Below are positions 11,299 to 23,000 of a stretch of 64,000 bases of DNA, piece by piece. The first letter of the stretch is position 1, and every line of letters begins with the position of its first letter. The DNA is from Gonatopus flavifemur (taxonomy: Eukaryota > Arthropoda > Insecta > Hymenoptera > Dryinidae), in NCBI GenBank assembly GCA_018340375.1, contig JAFFJZ010000081.1, positions 248,001 through 312,000 of the forward strand, in the 5' to 3' direction. The notes beneath the pieces are model-generated. The model was not told the DNA's origin. It ran no database searches and saw only the letters and a program-made list of their open reading frames with translations. The translations under genes were made by a program, and so were the position numbers.

Positions 11299-12240
11299 CC
11301 CATACAGGGTTCATCAATTAGCCCAATAATGGCACGTTACTGGACCACAGACGGCGTTCTTCACCCGTTAATGGCGCCCATGAATGGCTCATCAATGGTG
11401 AATTGCTGGATGATAACGTGGGTCCAGTAATGGCAATAAATAATGGGCCATATATAAAATTATTGATTGTCCCAGTGATAGGACTAAATGATCTCGATTT
11501 ATGGCCAGAAATTTCGGGATAATGTTCGAATATCAGCTATCAATGGCAGATTACTGGGGCATAATAATAATGATATCAAATGGTGATATGACTGCATCCC
11601 ACAATAATCGGTTCAGTGTTAGTTCAAATGAGTGGTTAAGTGTGACCCAAAACACTTTTTTGTTTTTGTTTTAGGGAAATTTGTCATTCCAGTTTTTACA
11701 AGATCGGAAATGGATGTTTTTTTTTCTCAATAGATTCGCATGTTCGATATTTCCACAATCTCAAATGTAAAATTATACGAGTCAAAGCACTCTCGATAAA
11801 TCAGTTGAATTCGGTTGCTTAGTCCTTCAAATTTTTTGTTATTCACATGAGAAAGTAATTGATTATCCATATAAATAAGAATTTCATTTGAATCATGTAA
11901 AACGTATTTCATGGATGTGAATTATTTATTCAGCGTAATAGAAATAAGGTCAAAACAAACTTCTTTCACGGGTGATTACGAATACAATACATTCAACTTT
12001 GAAATCCATTTCACTTAGTAATAGATCATATTTCAGCCAGTAACGGGGAATCAATTGTTGGCCGTTCACCATAGCCGTACATCGGCTGATTATCGGCTGT
12101 TTTCATTGCTGGCCTTTCTTATCAGCCAGTTGTGGGCCACGCTTGTGCCAATGATGTGAATCCATTGTTGGCCATTAAATGGTAGCCATACATGGGCCGA
12201 TTATTGGCTGTGTTTACATTATTGGGGTTTCCCGTATGGG
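11299..12240 (-). mobile_element. CCC-terminus element, CCCATACAGG family, copy 2 (942 bp)
   Basis: Inverted relative to the 8723-9657 copy: its right end, read on the minus strand, starts CCCATACGGGAAACCCC. The flanking duplication is TG on both sides (11297-11298 and 12241-12242). Differences from copy 1 are scattered along the length, so the two are independent insertions, not a recent duplication. The copia element begins 171 bp downstream. Confidence 0.85.
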
Positions 12241-12411
12241 TGGGAGGCCCGTTCAGTTCTCAGTTTTCCTTTTTTTGTTAAAAATTGTGATCAAACTATG
12301 ATTTTCCTGAGAATACGCTCCGTCTACAGTGCGAAGAAATATTTATTCGTCCTCTCTGCATGAAATATTTATTTGTAGGAATCAATTATTCAATTTGGCG
12401 CCAAAATTTAT

Positions 12412-12702
12412 TGTTGTTTATAATAGTTTCAAGATGTTTCAAGGTACTTCGTTTGTTTTTATTTAAGGATTCGTTCAATACTCCGTGCCGACGGCCATAT
12501 TGTGCGTTGAGTTCCAACTTCGACATTTCACATCAAAATGCGCCCGTTAGCTTCTGAAGTATGCACCACAACTAGTTGCTATTCAATCGTTTATTGTTTG
12601 ATTTTGTGAAAAACATCATGTATTCTCTCAACAACTGTCTTGTATGAATAAAATACTTTCGCATTTCCAACCGTGATATTCTGAAGAGCGTTTTAAATAA
12701 CA
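12412..12702 (+). repeat. 5' LTR of copia-type retrotransposon (291 bp)
   Basis: Starts TGTTGTTTATAATAG and ends TTTTAAATAACA, the TG...CA form of an LTR. It matches the 3' LTR at 16903-17193 over its full length, with about 16 differences, nearly all transitions. An AATAAA polyadenylation signal is at 12647. The five bases before it (TTTAT) resemble the five after the 3' LTR (TTGAT). Confidence 0.95.
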
Positions 12703-12716
12703 GGTTATGGGCCCTG
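12703..12716 (+). promoter_or_regulatory. Primer binding site, internal initiator-tRNA-Met type
   Basis: GGTTATGGGCCC directly after the 5' LTR is complementary to the anticodon-arm region (GGGCCCATAACC) of initiator tRNA-Met. This is the half-tRNA priming arrangement known for Drosophila copia. Identification rests on the match and on its position next to the LTR. Confidence 0.85.
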
Positions 12717-12830
12717 GCAACGTTTAGTGGAAGCAATTTTTTTTCTGCCATGAGTGAAAATTGTTAGTGCACAAAATACTAACCTACACGGTCGATCTTT
12801 TTTTTTCAGTTCAAGCCACCGCGTGCAATT

Positions 12831-13610
12831 GTGCAAATAACTAAAAAAAAAAAATTCGAATCCGAGGTAGTGAAAATCACCAAGTTGAAAAATGCGGAAA
12901 ACTGGGGACAATGGAAATTCCAAGTGTCTGTAATTTTGAGAGACAAAGATGTATGGAGGATATTGAACGGTGAACTTGACAAGACCGTGGTAGCTGTACC
13001 GCCAACAGCAGAGCAAACACAGGCCCTGAAGGAATGGACGAAGGTAGATAATACCGCTCAGAAAATCATTGCCACGAGTGTAGCAGATTCTCAATTAATG
13101 CACATCATGAATTGTAATTGTGCTGAAGATATGTGGAGTGCGCTACATAACCTCTATGAGCAAAAATCTGAAGTGAGTATACACATGCTTCAACAGAAAG
13201 GGTATCAATTACCAAAGGATCCTAAGGACAGCATGGTAGTTTATATAGCAAAATTGAAGGATCTCGTGCATCGACTTCAAGCTTTGGGTGAGCCTATATC
13301 TGATTCAATGGTAATAACTAAAACTCTTATGACGTTGCCACCAGGTTATAACCATTTCATTACGGCTTGGGAATCCATTTCATTACGGCTCCTCAAACTG
13401 AACGCACCCTAACAAATCTAATAGAGAGACTCCTTGCCGAAGAAATGAGGTGCTCATCCCAAGAAAAGGGCTTGTCGGAGGCCTTAGCTGCAGTGAAGGT
13501 GTCATCGGAGAAGAAAGGAGAGTATAATTCAAAAAAAAAGAAAATTCAAATTTTCAAAGGATACAGATTCAACGGCGAAGAAGGATGATGAAGTCTGTCA
13601 CAACTGCAAG
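12831..13610 (+). pseudogene. Copia gag, frameshifted
   Basis: Frame 1 (from about 12783) contains KITKLKNAENWGQWKFQVSV and the AEDMWSALHNLYEQK region typical of copia/UBN2 gag. No in-frame ATG is visible between the stop at 12780 and the domain. Around 13348-13390 the words CATTTCATTACGGCT occur twice in tandem; this approximately 17-20 bp duplication shifts the frame. Gag continues as TERTLTNLIERLLAEEM in the next frame to 13588. A second shift near an A9 run (about 13531) returns to the first frame. That frame enters a CCHC zinc knuckle (CHNC...GHWARGC) with TAA at 13611 inside it. Confidence 0.9.
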
Positions 13611-14125
13611 TAACCAGGACATTGGGCACGAGGATGTCGAGCACCGAAGACGATAGATTCAAACCGAGACAACAAACCCAAAGGACAAACACTAATGATG
13701 CAAGCAGCTTTCTGTTCGGGTAATTCTCAAAGTAATACGGAAATCTGGTATGTTGATTCCGGTGCTACGCATCATATGTCAAATCAGAAACAATGGTTTA
13801 TAAATCTGAAGTTTTTTGATACACCTCAACCAGTAATCGTAGGAAAGAAGAATCAATCGATAGAAGCTTTGGGCAAGGGAGACATAAATGTTCTAGCATT
13901 TGATGGAAATCGATGGAATGAAAAACATCTCTCTCAAGTTCTTTTTGTACCTGACCTTAGATGTAACCTTTTTTCAACTGGATCAGCATTGGACAAAGGT
14001 TTGCTTCAGTCTTCAAATGCAAAAGGAACTACGGTTGCAGTGGGAGTACGAGAAGACAAGTTGTGTCTAATGCAGTTTAAAGTACTCGTACCAAAAAGTG
14101 ACGGAATCGAGTCAAACTATAAAGG
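13611..14125 (+). pseudogene. Copia zinc knuckle remainder and aspartic protease
   Basis: After the TAA at 13611 the frame continues PGHWARGCRAPK and then the protease region. The catalytic DSG triad lies in WYVDSGATHHMS (Asp codon at 13755), followed by VLFVPDLRCNLFS. Near 14110-14130 a frameshift separates it from the downstream polyprotein, whose frame enters at the gag-pre-integrase motif. Intact copia carries these in one polyprotein. Confidence 0.9.
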
Positions 14126-16782
14126 ACAGTCTTCAACCATGGCATGAGAGACTCGTACATCAGAACCCTCCCTACGTGGAACAATACCTAAAAGCACAAG
14201 GAATTCAGTTTCCTGAACAAGAGAATTTCTTCTGTGAAGGATGTGTGTATGGAAAATCACTTCGACAAAGTTTTCCTAAACGTCAACCAGATGATTACAG
14301 GGCACGATCTCATGGCGAGCTGGTGTATTCAGATTTATGCGGACCGTTTCAAGAGGAATCCATTAACGGATCACGTTATTTCTTGCTGTTCAAAGATGAA
14401 TTTTCTGGTTACAGAACTGTTTATCTTCTCCAATCCAAAGACGAAACTGTAGAATGTATCAAGGAATTCATTGTTATGACAAAGAACCATCTCGGTTCCA
14501 ATATAAAGACTCTACGCACAGACAATGGATTGGAATTTGTAAATCGGAGAGTGAACGATGTTCTGAGAGAATATGGGATACAGCATCAACGAACTGTGAC
14601 GTACACTCCTGAACAGAACGGCGCGACAGAAAGAGAAAACCATACTCTTGTTGAAGCCATGAGAACCATGATTCATGCGAAGAATCTACCACTGAGGTTG
14701 TGGGCCGAAGGTATCAACACAGCAGCTTACGTAATCAATCGCACAAGGATGAGCCCTGAACATCCAAAAACACCATATGAGTTATGGTTCGGTCGAAAAG
14801 CAAAACTAGGGAAACTACTACCTTTTGGATCCACCGCTTACGCGCACATTCCCAAAGAGAAGCTAAGGAAGCTTGACAAGAAGGCAGAAAAGGGATACTT
14901 CGTAGGATACAATGAGAATGTGAAAGGATTCAAGATTTGGTTTCCTGAAGTGGACAGGGTGGAGACAAAGAGAGATGTAACTTTCCGAGAAAATGATTCC
15001 TGCGTAGCTCCAGCCAGAACAATCGAAGAAGAAGAATCACAGGTTTCCATTCTTCCCGAGAAATCTGCAACTGAAACGCAATGTGATTCGCCAGAAGCTC
15101 CTAACCCTCCAATTCTTGAAGAATCTGAAAACGATGAATGGAGTTCAGTAAACGGATCTGATGACAGAAGTGAGAATGAAGAGCCTAGACTCCAACAAGG
15201 AAGAGTATTGCGGGATAGAAACATGATTAAGAGACCAACCAGGTATGGAAATGGAATTGATCCTGACACAGTTTTTATAGCAGAAATTGATGAGCCTCGA
15301 AACTATCAAGAAGCCATGATGAGTCCTCACGCAGACAAATGGAAACAGGCCATGGATGAGGAGATCAACTCACTCGAAAAGAACAATACGTGGAGTATGA
15401 CACATTGTGAAGATGGGAGAAAACCAATTGAGAACCGATGGACATATAAACTCAAAAGAAAACCTGACGGAAGTGTCGACAGGTTCAAAGCTAGACTTGT
15501 AGCAAAAGGTTATTCGCAAAAACAAGGAATTGATCATCATGAGACCTTCAGTTCAGTTGTGAAATTCGTTTCACTTCGTACAATCTTAGCCCTTGCAGCG
15601 TCAAAAAATTTTGTTTTAAAACAATTCGCCATAAAAACAGCTTCTCCCAATGGGAAGCTATCAGAGACCATCTTCATGCAACAACCTGAGGGTTACAGCA
15701 ATGGATCGTCCGAGGTGTGCAGGCTGGAAAGAAGTTTATATGGCTTGAAGCGAGCCTCAAGTCGCTGGCACGAGCGATTCACAAAAGTCTTGCAAAGTTT
15801 CAACCTTAAGGCTACGGATTCGGACCCATGTGTTTTCATAAATAATCAACAAAATAATATTTCGATTTTGGCGATATACATAGACAATGGGTTGATAGCA
15901 GCATCAAATCAAGCAACTGCAAAAGCGTTGCTATCCCATTTGAACAAGGAGTTCGAGATAACCCACGGTGATATAAGTCTATTCCTAGGATTCCAGATTG
16001 AAAGGGGTAAGAACGGTTCTATTTTCCTCCATCAGTCTGGTTACTCTAAAAGAATTTTGGAACGTTTCAACATGGCTGACGCAAATCCAGTGGTCTTCCT
16101 TATGGACAAACATCAAGAATTGAGTGTCTTCGTACATGGAAAACCGGAGCCTGAGAAAATTCGTTCGCCATACCAAGAAGCTGTATGATCACTAATGTAT
16201 CTAGCGGTTGAAACAAGACCGGATATCACATTTGCGTTGAGTACTATGAGTCAATACTTATATTCCCCCGATAAGATTCATTGGAATGCGGTAAAAAGGA
16301 TTCTTAAGTACTTAAAAGGTACTCTGGATGATGGATTACTTTTCGAAGCGAAAATAAGTCTAAATCTGTTAGTCTTTAGCGACGCAGATTACGCGGGAGA
16401 TGCAGAAACTCGTAGATCGACCTCGGGTTATGTATTCAAATTGGGAGAGAGCACTGTTTCATGGTATTCGAAAAAACAGAGAGTGGTTGCGTTATCCACC
16501 ACAGAATCTGAATTTATAGCGGCATCGGAGGCTATCAGGAAATTGATCTGGTTGCAACATTTCGTGGGTGAGATCATCAAAGAAGAAACTACAAAACCGA
16601 AGTTATTCCTTGATAACCAAAGTGCCATTCGGTTATTCAAAAACCCTGAATTTCATAAGCGCTCCAAACATATAGATGTGAGGTATCATTTTGCCTGAGA
16701 AAAAAGTCAAGAAGGTTTATTCAAATTAGAATACATCCCATCAAAAGAACAACAGGCTGATATATTGACAAAACCTTTATGA
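14126..16782 (+). pseudogene. Copia pol: integrase, reverse transcriptase, RNase H
   Basis: Order: gag-pre-integrase (WHERLVHQN, EGCVYGKS); integrase core with Asp in VYSDLCGP, Asp in LRTDNGLEF and Glu in NGATERENH; then RVT_2 (NRWTYKLKRKPDG, FKARLVAKGY, QPEGY, SLYGLKRASSRW). TGA at 16186 stops the long frame; the same frame resumes as LMYLAVETRPDI and RNase H (SDADYAGD, STTESEF, LDNQSAI). A second TGA is at 16696, and the frame reaches the natural end DILTKPL at 16782. In RT the first metal-binding Asp codon is GCC (Ala, 15628) and the YxDD box reads YIDN (Asn at 15886). The enzyme would be inactive even without the stops. Confidence 0.95.
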
Positions 16783-16889
16783 GGAGATAACTTCTGTTAT
16801 AATCGTGACCTATTGAATGTTAAATCAAGATTGTAATTTTTCTTAATCACAACTATGTTTTGATGTGAACATTGTAAGACCAGTACCCA

Positions 16890-16902
16890 TGAAAAGTGGG
16901 AG
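16890..16902 (+). promoter_or_regulatory. Polypurine tract
   Basis: GAAAAGTGGGAG sits immediately before the 3' LTR, as expected for the plus-strand primer of an LTR retrotransposon. Confidence 0.85.
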
Positions 16903-17193
16903 TGTTGTTCATGACAGTTTTAAGATGTTTCAAGGTACTTCGTTTGTTTTCATTTAAGGATTTGTTCAATACTTCGTGCCGACGGCCATATTGTGCGTTG
17001 AGTTCCAACTTCGATATTTCACATCAAAATGCGCCCGTTAGCTTCTGAAGTATGCACCACAACTAGCTGCTATTCAATCGTTTATTGTTTGATTTTGTAA
17101 CAAACATCATGTATTCCCTTAACAACTGTCTCGTATGAATAAAATACTTTCGCATTTTCAACCGTGATATTCTAAAGAGCGTTTTAAATAACA
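16903..17193 (+). repeat. 3' LTR of copia element (291 bp)
   Basis: Starts TGTTGTTCATGACAG and ends TTTTAAATAACA. It is the same length as the 5' LTR, with no indels. About 16 substitutions separate the pair, all but one transitions. Confidence 0.95.
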
Positions 17194-18513
17194 TTGATTA
17201 CTTGTGTTGAACACATTATTTATTCAGAAGACCAAATTATTTGGAGCAAGCATTCTATTATTTGATTTGATTGAATATTTTAATAATCCCAAGGAATATG
17301 CTATGCAGAGAGGACAAATAAACTATTTTCCGGTGAGAAGAAATTTTTTTTCAGTATAGGGGTTCCAACGTATTTCCAAACCGGGGCCTTGATGCAAGCC
17401 AGTCCGACACTGAGGAAAATTGGAAATTTACCGCGTCTTGGTACTGAAAAATTCCGGTAAATTCATCTCCCAGTACATTTGTTAGAATTTAATAGACTTT
17501 GTATTGTAAAATTCCAATTTTCACAGTAAAACTCTGATGAATGCGCTGGAGTATTTCTGCAGATGCAATGGGATTTTCGATCCAATGTACCCAAGTAGTA
17601 TGAGAACTTTCCAAACATTCTGCCTTCGTTTTGTGATCATGTATAGAATGTGCGAATGAGACTGTTCTGGATATATCCGAAAAATACATTGCAAGAATGT
17701 GCATAGTACATACTCATCCGAAACAGTTCCATTCGAAGATTCTGAGTATGATCGTAGAGCATGTTTAGAACTTCTAAGAACCATTTCCAACCTGTTGTGC
17801 TACTTGGGTACTGGTTAATGACTCCTGATGAAATACTTAAATTCTTCAATCAAAATTTCATGCAGTGTACACCCGAGGGAAGAATAATACTATATTCAAA
17901 ATGAATTGTATTCAAGAAGATAATTATGGTCCCAGGGTAATCACAGATTTCGGTAGAATGGCCCACAGATTTATTATACGTATTCGAATCCGATCTATCA
18001 CCAATCGTACGTCTAGATTCCGTACCAAAAAATACAGGAAATTGTTTTAGAAAACGCACCAATTTTCACTTGAATGTATATCGAATTCAATCACGAAATT
18101 TTGAACAATATCCAATTCAAATAAAATTTTATACAGTTGTCAAATTGAAACTGCAGTTCATTATCACAGTAGAACCACGAAAAACTCACCGGATGTTGGA
18201 TATTACGATGGTGGGAAGAGTCTTCGAGATTGTATCATCTATCACCAAAAAACGATCAAGTATGTATACTGAATGGATTTCAAAGTATTCTCAAACCACC
18301 AACATTGATTTGGAATCCTCGTAAATAAAGTTTCGAATGATTCAAGTTTCATAAAATGAAAAATATGCAGAACATGTGTGTAGTACATTTATAATTGTCA
18401 TTTATCATTTCTACGTGGACGCTTCCTTTTCTCTTTTGAATTTTTTCTCTGAGACAGCAAATTGTTTAGATTGTACTTATGCTAATAGAATTTTTCTTTC
18501 ATTATCTTTCCAG
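17194..18513. other. Probable intron of the odorant receptor gene
   Basis: AT-rich, containing one MITE (17590-17808). A possible spliceable block at 17866-17938 (acceptor TTTCATGCAG, donor-like CCAG|GGTAATC) encodes no recognisable motif and has the wrong phase for the flanking receptor exons. Nothing else is supported. Confidence 0.4.
17590..17808. mobile_element. CCC-terminus MITE, CCCAAGTAGCA family
   Basis: CCCAAGTAGTATGAGAAC at the left and GTGCTACTTGGG at the right are inverted, flanked by TA on both sides (17588-17589 and 17809-17810). The interior repeats AGAAC/AATGTG words. 219 bp, non-coding. Confidence 0.7.
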
Positions 18514-18578
18514 ACACGAGATTGTTACGGGTGTTCTTTATCTTGTCACACAAAAGACATAAACAAAAATCTCACGCG
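18514..18578 (+). CDS. Odorant receptor-like exon (intracellular loop)
   Basis: Acceptor TTATCTTTCCAG ends at 18513 and donor ACGCG|GTAAAT begins at 18579. The exon encodes TRDCYGCSLSCHTKDINKNLTR in phase 0 and ends in phase 2. A 46-bp intron separates it from the next exon, with which it joins in frame. On its own the segment is too short to classify; it is called from its join to the next exon and the D/H-I...F...LE pattern of the loop before TM5. Confidence 0.4.
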
Positions 18579-18624
18579 GTAAATATCGGCAAACTCTTCA
18601 TAAAAACTTTTCTTCTTTCCAAAG

Positions 18625-18715
18625 GTTCACCGATTTACTGGAGTCTGTGTATTCGTTGAACACGTTGAGTCAAATCATATTTGCTGTACCCATCGACAGT
18701 GTTTTATTGTTCAAG
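18625..18715 (+). CDS. Odorant receptor-like exon (TM5 region)
   Basis: Encodes FTDLLESVYSLNTLSQIIFAVPIDSVLLFK after the acceptor TTCTTTCCAAAG. It ends at AAG|GTAAAT in phase 0. The sequence matches the odorant receptor pattern of a helix ending LE..(F/Y)S, then a membrane segment of the form L.QI. Its phase is compatible with the exon at 48143, nearly 29.5 kb downstream, which carries the next expected segment. Confidence 0.5.
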
Positions 18716-18826
18716 GTAAATTATATAATATACAATGTACATATACGTGTATTTGTGCGTAAGATACCCACCAGGAAAGTTTTCCTCATCCTGGCGGAAT
18801 TCACTCATTTGTTTCCTTATTGTTTT

Positions 18827-18972
18827 CCCCAAGAGAACATGAACGTTCAACAAACGTTTGATAAACCCAAAATAAAGCTATGGACATTCAAACATTCATT
18901 GAACGTTCGTGGAATGTTAATTCAGCTAAAATCGACCAAAAATTAATCTATTTGGCCCGTGTTCTCTTGGGG
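18827..18972. mobile_element. Short MITE, CCCCAAGAGAACA termini
   Basis: CCCCAAGAGAACA at 18827 and TGTTCTCTTGGGG ending at 18972 are near-perfect inverted repeats (13 bp), flanked by TT on both sides. The interior repeats GAACGTTC/AACGTTTG. The terminal word is shared with the 112-614 foldback, suggesting one family. Confidence 0.7.
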
Positions 18973-20074
18973 TTCTTCACCCTTCTCAATAAATAAAAAG
19001 CCATCTTTTAGATATCCAGAAAATGTCTCGCATATCTTGAAAATCTTCGGAGAAACATCTTTTAAATATCTGAGAGAAATTTCACTCAACAAATTTCGAG
19101 AAGTTCCAGATGTCTCAAAAAGGTCATGCGGCAGATATGTTTTAGACGTACTTGATCAAGTCTCAAAAATATCTTGAAGAATTCATAGAAATATCTCAGA
19201 AAAATCTCAAATGCGTGCATGAAAGAGATCCGCTTCTCTTTCATTTCTCTTCCAACAACAAAACTCTTGCTGTTTCAACAACGAAATTTTGTTGAAATGT
19301 GATCAACCAAACGTTTCGTTGAGAACCATATTATTTCTTTGTTGCACATCTTTGGTTTCTAGGTAAATACATTTTGCTTGGGAAACCAAATCATATCGTC
19401 TGCAGACTGAAAATATTTTGTCTCGATGAGAAAATCATGGGTCAGATTGAAAAAAAAAAATCACCACCAGCAGACTTGAACACAGGTCTTCGGGACTGGA
19501 GGCGAAGGCTCTATCACTCAAGCCACTGCTGATCACTTGGATAGGGGGGACCTTCTTTGAATATATCAAGTTATGTTCATGTTTCAAACTCGAACATCAA
19601 ATACTAAGCCGTGTTAGGATTGAAGTGAGGATGATTTTCATCACGAATATCTATGGTACACGTACACATGACTTTCATTGAAAAGTAGCTCCGGGCTCTT
19701 GCGACATCTCCTTGTAAGATCCAATCAACAATGCATCTCGGTGCACGAGTTTATATGATTGTAATAAATCAAAGTATTCTTTCATGCAGGAATGTATTAT
19801 TTTATTAACGACACAAAACTTTTCATGTGAATTTACGTTTCAGAAATGCAAAAGAATATTTCCACTACAAAGATGAAGTCATTATGAAGTGACAAAATTA
19901 TTTTGTTTGAGGAACAAAACCGCGTAAGTTTTGTGAAAACAACCAAGTAATATGTTTTTTTCAAAGGATGTGGGTAACCAACAAATGTACTTGATCTTAA
20001 CCAAACAATCGAAATCAATATAGTTCGAGGTACAAAATGATTTATCCTTTCGGTTCCCTTGAACAAATTATATA
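18973..20074. other. Intronic or intergenic, repeat-derived
   Basis: Positions 18985-19215 are saturated with ATATCTTGA/AATCTC words like other motif-dense repeats here. Positions 19290-19330 repeat CAACGAAA-type words. A tRNA-like segment is at 19460-19535. No gene seen. Confidence 0.4.
19460..19535 (-). repeat. tRNA-like sequence, possible SINE head
   Basis: On the minus strand the sequence holds an A-box-like TGGCTTGAGTGATAGAGC and, about 40 bp on, a B-box-like GTGTTCAAGTCTGC, the internal RNA polymerase III promoter layout of tRNAs and tRNA-derived SINEs. The arms do not obviously close a functional cloverleaf, so a SINE remnant or tRNA pseudogene is more likely than a working tRNA. Confidence 0.4.
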
Positions 20075-23000
20075 CAGTAAGACCTCTCAATAGGAACGCA
20101 GAAGCCCCCAAGGGGAAGAATTTTTCCGCGAATCGGGGTTCCCCCACCAAGCCTACATTGACGCTCAGTTACTGAGTTTTTGTCTCTCTCTCTCGCATTT
20201 TAGCTTGCGAACTCCTAATAAGAACGTTTGCGCGAGTCATCCGAGTGACCGCACGTCAATTGTTTCAACGCTGTGCTCAGCTGACACGAGTAGTCAAATG
20301 TTGTATTAGACACAAACTTGCATTTACAATTTCCATTATTACGTTAATAATGTCGGACACAATTAAAAAGCGTAAACGCGTAAATGCTACAATACAATCA
20401 GGTGTTAGTGATGAGAAGAATAAAAAGAGAAGCAATAATTCAGTTGAAGAACCTGCAGTGAAAAAATGCAATCGATATACATTTGAAGATAAACAAAAAA
20501 TTTTAGATGAATCAAAAAACTTAACCACTCAACAAATAAGCGAAAAATATAATTTGAATAGTTGTCTCATCCGTAAATGGAAACATAATAGTGAAACCAT
20601 AAAGAATGCTGCAGAAAAAAATCGCATGAAAAATAAGGAAAAAATTTCTACAACAGATGAACTTGATATTGAACTATTCAATTGGTTGTGTGATTGCCGA
20701 CGGAATGGTTTTCCAGTTTCTGGATCAATGTTGAGTCAACAAGCTTCAACTATCAATACTAGGATTGGTGGTTCGAAAGAGTTCAAAGCTAGTCATGGCT
20801 GGATAGAAAAATGGAAAAATCGAATGGATATAAAAAATTTAAAAATAACTGGTAAGCAAAATCAATTCTTTGTTTTTCGGTCCATTTTTTATTTTTATAT
20901 TTTTAATGAGTGAGAAAACGTGGATATCACTATTACGATTTATTTTATCTCTTACATAAAGTGGAAAAAACATTTTCAACTCCACTTGATTACAGAATTG
21001 AAATTCTCCATTCCAATCCTATTTACTTTTGGAAAACTATTATGTGAGTGAACCAAAAAGCCCAGTGAAAAATATTGATGAAATAATAAAATGCGAGTTC
21101 CACTGATTCGATCTTTAAGGCCCATGGAGCTTCACAAGAACGGGAAAAACTTTGCTCCGTACTTGTCCAACCATTTAAGCGATAAATATAAATATTTAAT
21201 ATCCAATGATGGAGCAAATTGCCAAGATTAGACTTTGAATATTAGATCGAATCTGCAAAAGATTCCTGAAAATTATACAAACAATTATGAATATAATACC
21301 TGAAAATGTCAACAATTTTCATAACTTGTTTTCTTTCATGTTTTGATATTACTCTGGGCTCTCGATTCAGAGCCGAATCCCAGCTGTGTATTCGAACACT
21401 GCATATTCAAAATTTTTATTTCTTACTTAATTTTTAAGAAAGTATGTAGCAAAGTTTCATCCGTTTTTTGTGATGCTCCATGGGCGTTAAAATATGCATT
21501 TTGAGCGACTATCAATTTTTATTAGTCCACACTCATTAGTTGCATCTGTTGAAATGAAAATGCAATGCAAACTATCTGAGATTCGATTTAAATTTGTAAC
21601 CTAGTAAATTCAATTCTCGAGTATGAAAGCTTCAATGAGTCTTATAAAATATATTTTCTTTTAAAAAAGGCGAAAAACTATCAGCTGATCAGGTGGCTGC
21701 CAATTTGTATAAAGACAAATTCAATGAACTAGTACGCTTGAAAAGGCTTGACAGAGCGCAGATTTTTAACATGGATGAATTTGGATTGCTGTATCAGAGT
21801 ACGCCGAAAAGAACGTTCATTTTAAGAGATTACATGCAAGTATCAGGTCCCAAGAAACAGTTGGAGCGCATTCCTATATCTCCATGTTGCAACGCTGATG
21901 GATCGTATAAGCTACCATTGATTTTCATTGGTAAATTGAAAAATCCGCATTGCCTACGGAACGTCAATAAAAATCATTTACCCGTATGGTATCGCAGTCA
22001 AGGTAATGCATGGATGAATTTAGAAATATTTGAAGAATGGTTCAAAGACCTCTTTGTACCTGCAGTTGAAGCTTTCCTCGCCAGCAAAAATATTCCTAAG
22101 ACAGCGGTACTTTTAGTAGACAATTGTAGAGCGCATAAATATATGAAAGTCAACGATATTGAAATACATTTTTTTCCTCCAAACGTTACGTCTCTTATCC
22201 AGCCCATGGATCAAGGAATAATTCAATCCATAAAATTACACTACGAGAAAAATCTTGTTAATGCAATCATCGAAGCTCAAAATAAAAATGTTCACTTGAT
22301 TAATTTTCTGAAAACAGTGGATCTCTACAAGGTCATTTATTGGATCGCTGATGCATGGGATAAAGTAAATGCCACTACAATTTACAAATGTTGGAAAAAT
22401 GTATGGCCAGTAGAGATGAAAGACATGGCAATTCAGACAGATGACTGTGTATATTCGATTGACAATATAGATTGTTTAGTGGATAGTGATGTCACTAAAA
22501 CGCAATTTTCATCTCATAACCAAAACGTTCAAGATTTACTTGATCGTTTACGGAAAGTTGAAGGTTACGAACAAATCGATGCTGAAGCAGTGCTAAATTG
22601 GACTAAGGAGATCGAAATAGGTAAAGTTTTAAGATTCATATAGATTTATGTACCGTTGGGTCAGTGCAACAAAGTGTATTTTCCCATAGAGCACAAGAGT
22701 CCCCGCAAAAAACTCCTGTTATGCTAATCAAGATGAATTAATTATGAATATTTTCTATATACAATGGATTCTTGATGAACTACTTGATGATCAGAAAGAA
22801 CTTGTATTGCCATGTTATGAAGAGTTTTCCAGGCATTCTATACGGATTCCTTTTAAATTCCTTGGATTCATATTAAACTTTGTCATTCTTCGTCGCGTAA
22901 TGGGGACTTTTAAAAAAATTTTCAACAAGTCTTCGTGAATTCAAATTGATCATTTGTGCCGTCTGGGTTCTTATCCCTTCCAAAATTCAAAAATACTCTT

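Larger units (their letters stand above)
12412..17193 (+). mobile_element. Full-length Ty1/copia retrotransposon, inactive (4782 bp)
   Basis: Organisation is LTR, PBS, gag, protease, integrase, reverse transcriptase, RNase H, polypurine tract, LTR: the copia order with integrase before RT. The coding region carries three frameshifts, at least three nonsense codons and altered RT catalytic residues. About 5.5 percent LTR divergence shows it is not a recent insertion. Confidence 0.95.

Noticed and set aside
14838..15269. 143-codon minus-strand frame inside copia pol
   Set aside because: Antisense shadow of the integrase/RT frame.
17866..17938. Receptor exon linking 4554 to 18514
   Set aside because: Splice-like borders exist but the phase does not fit either neighbour and the peptide has no receptor pattern.
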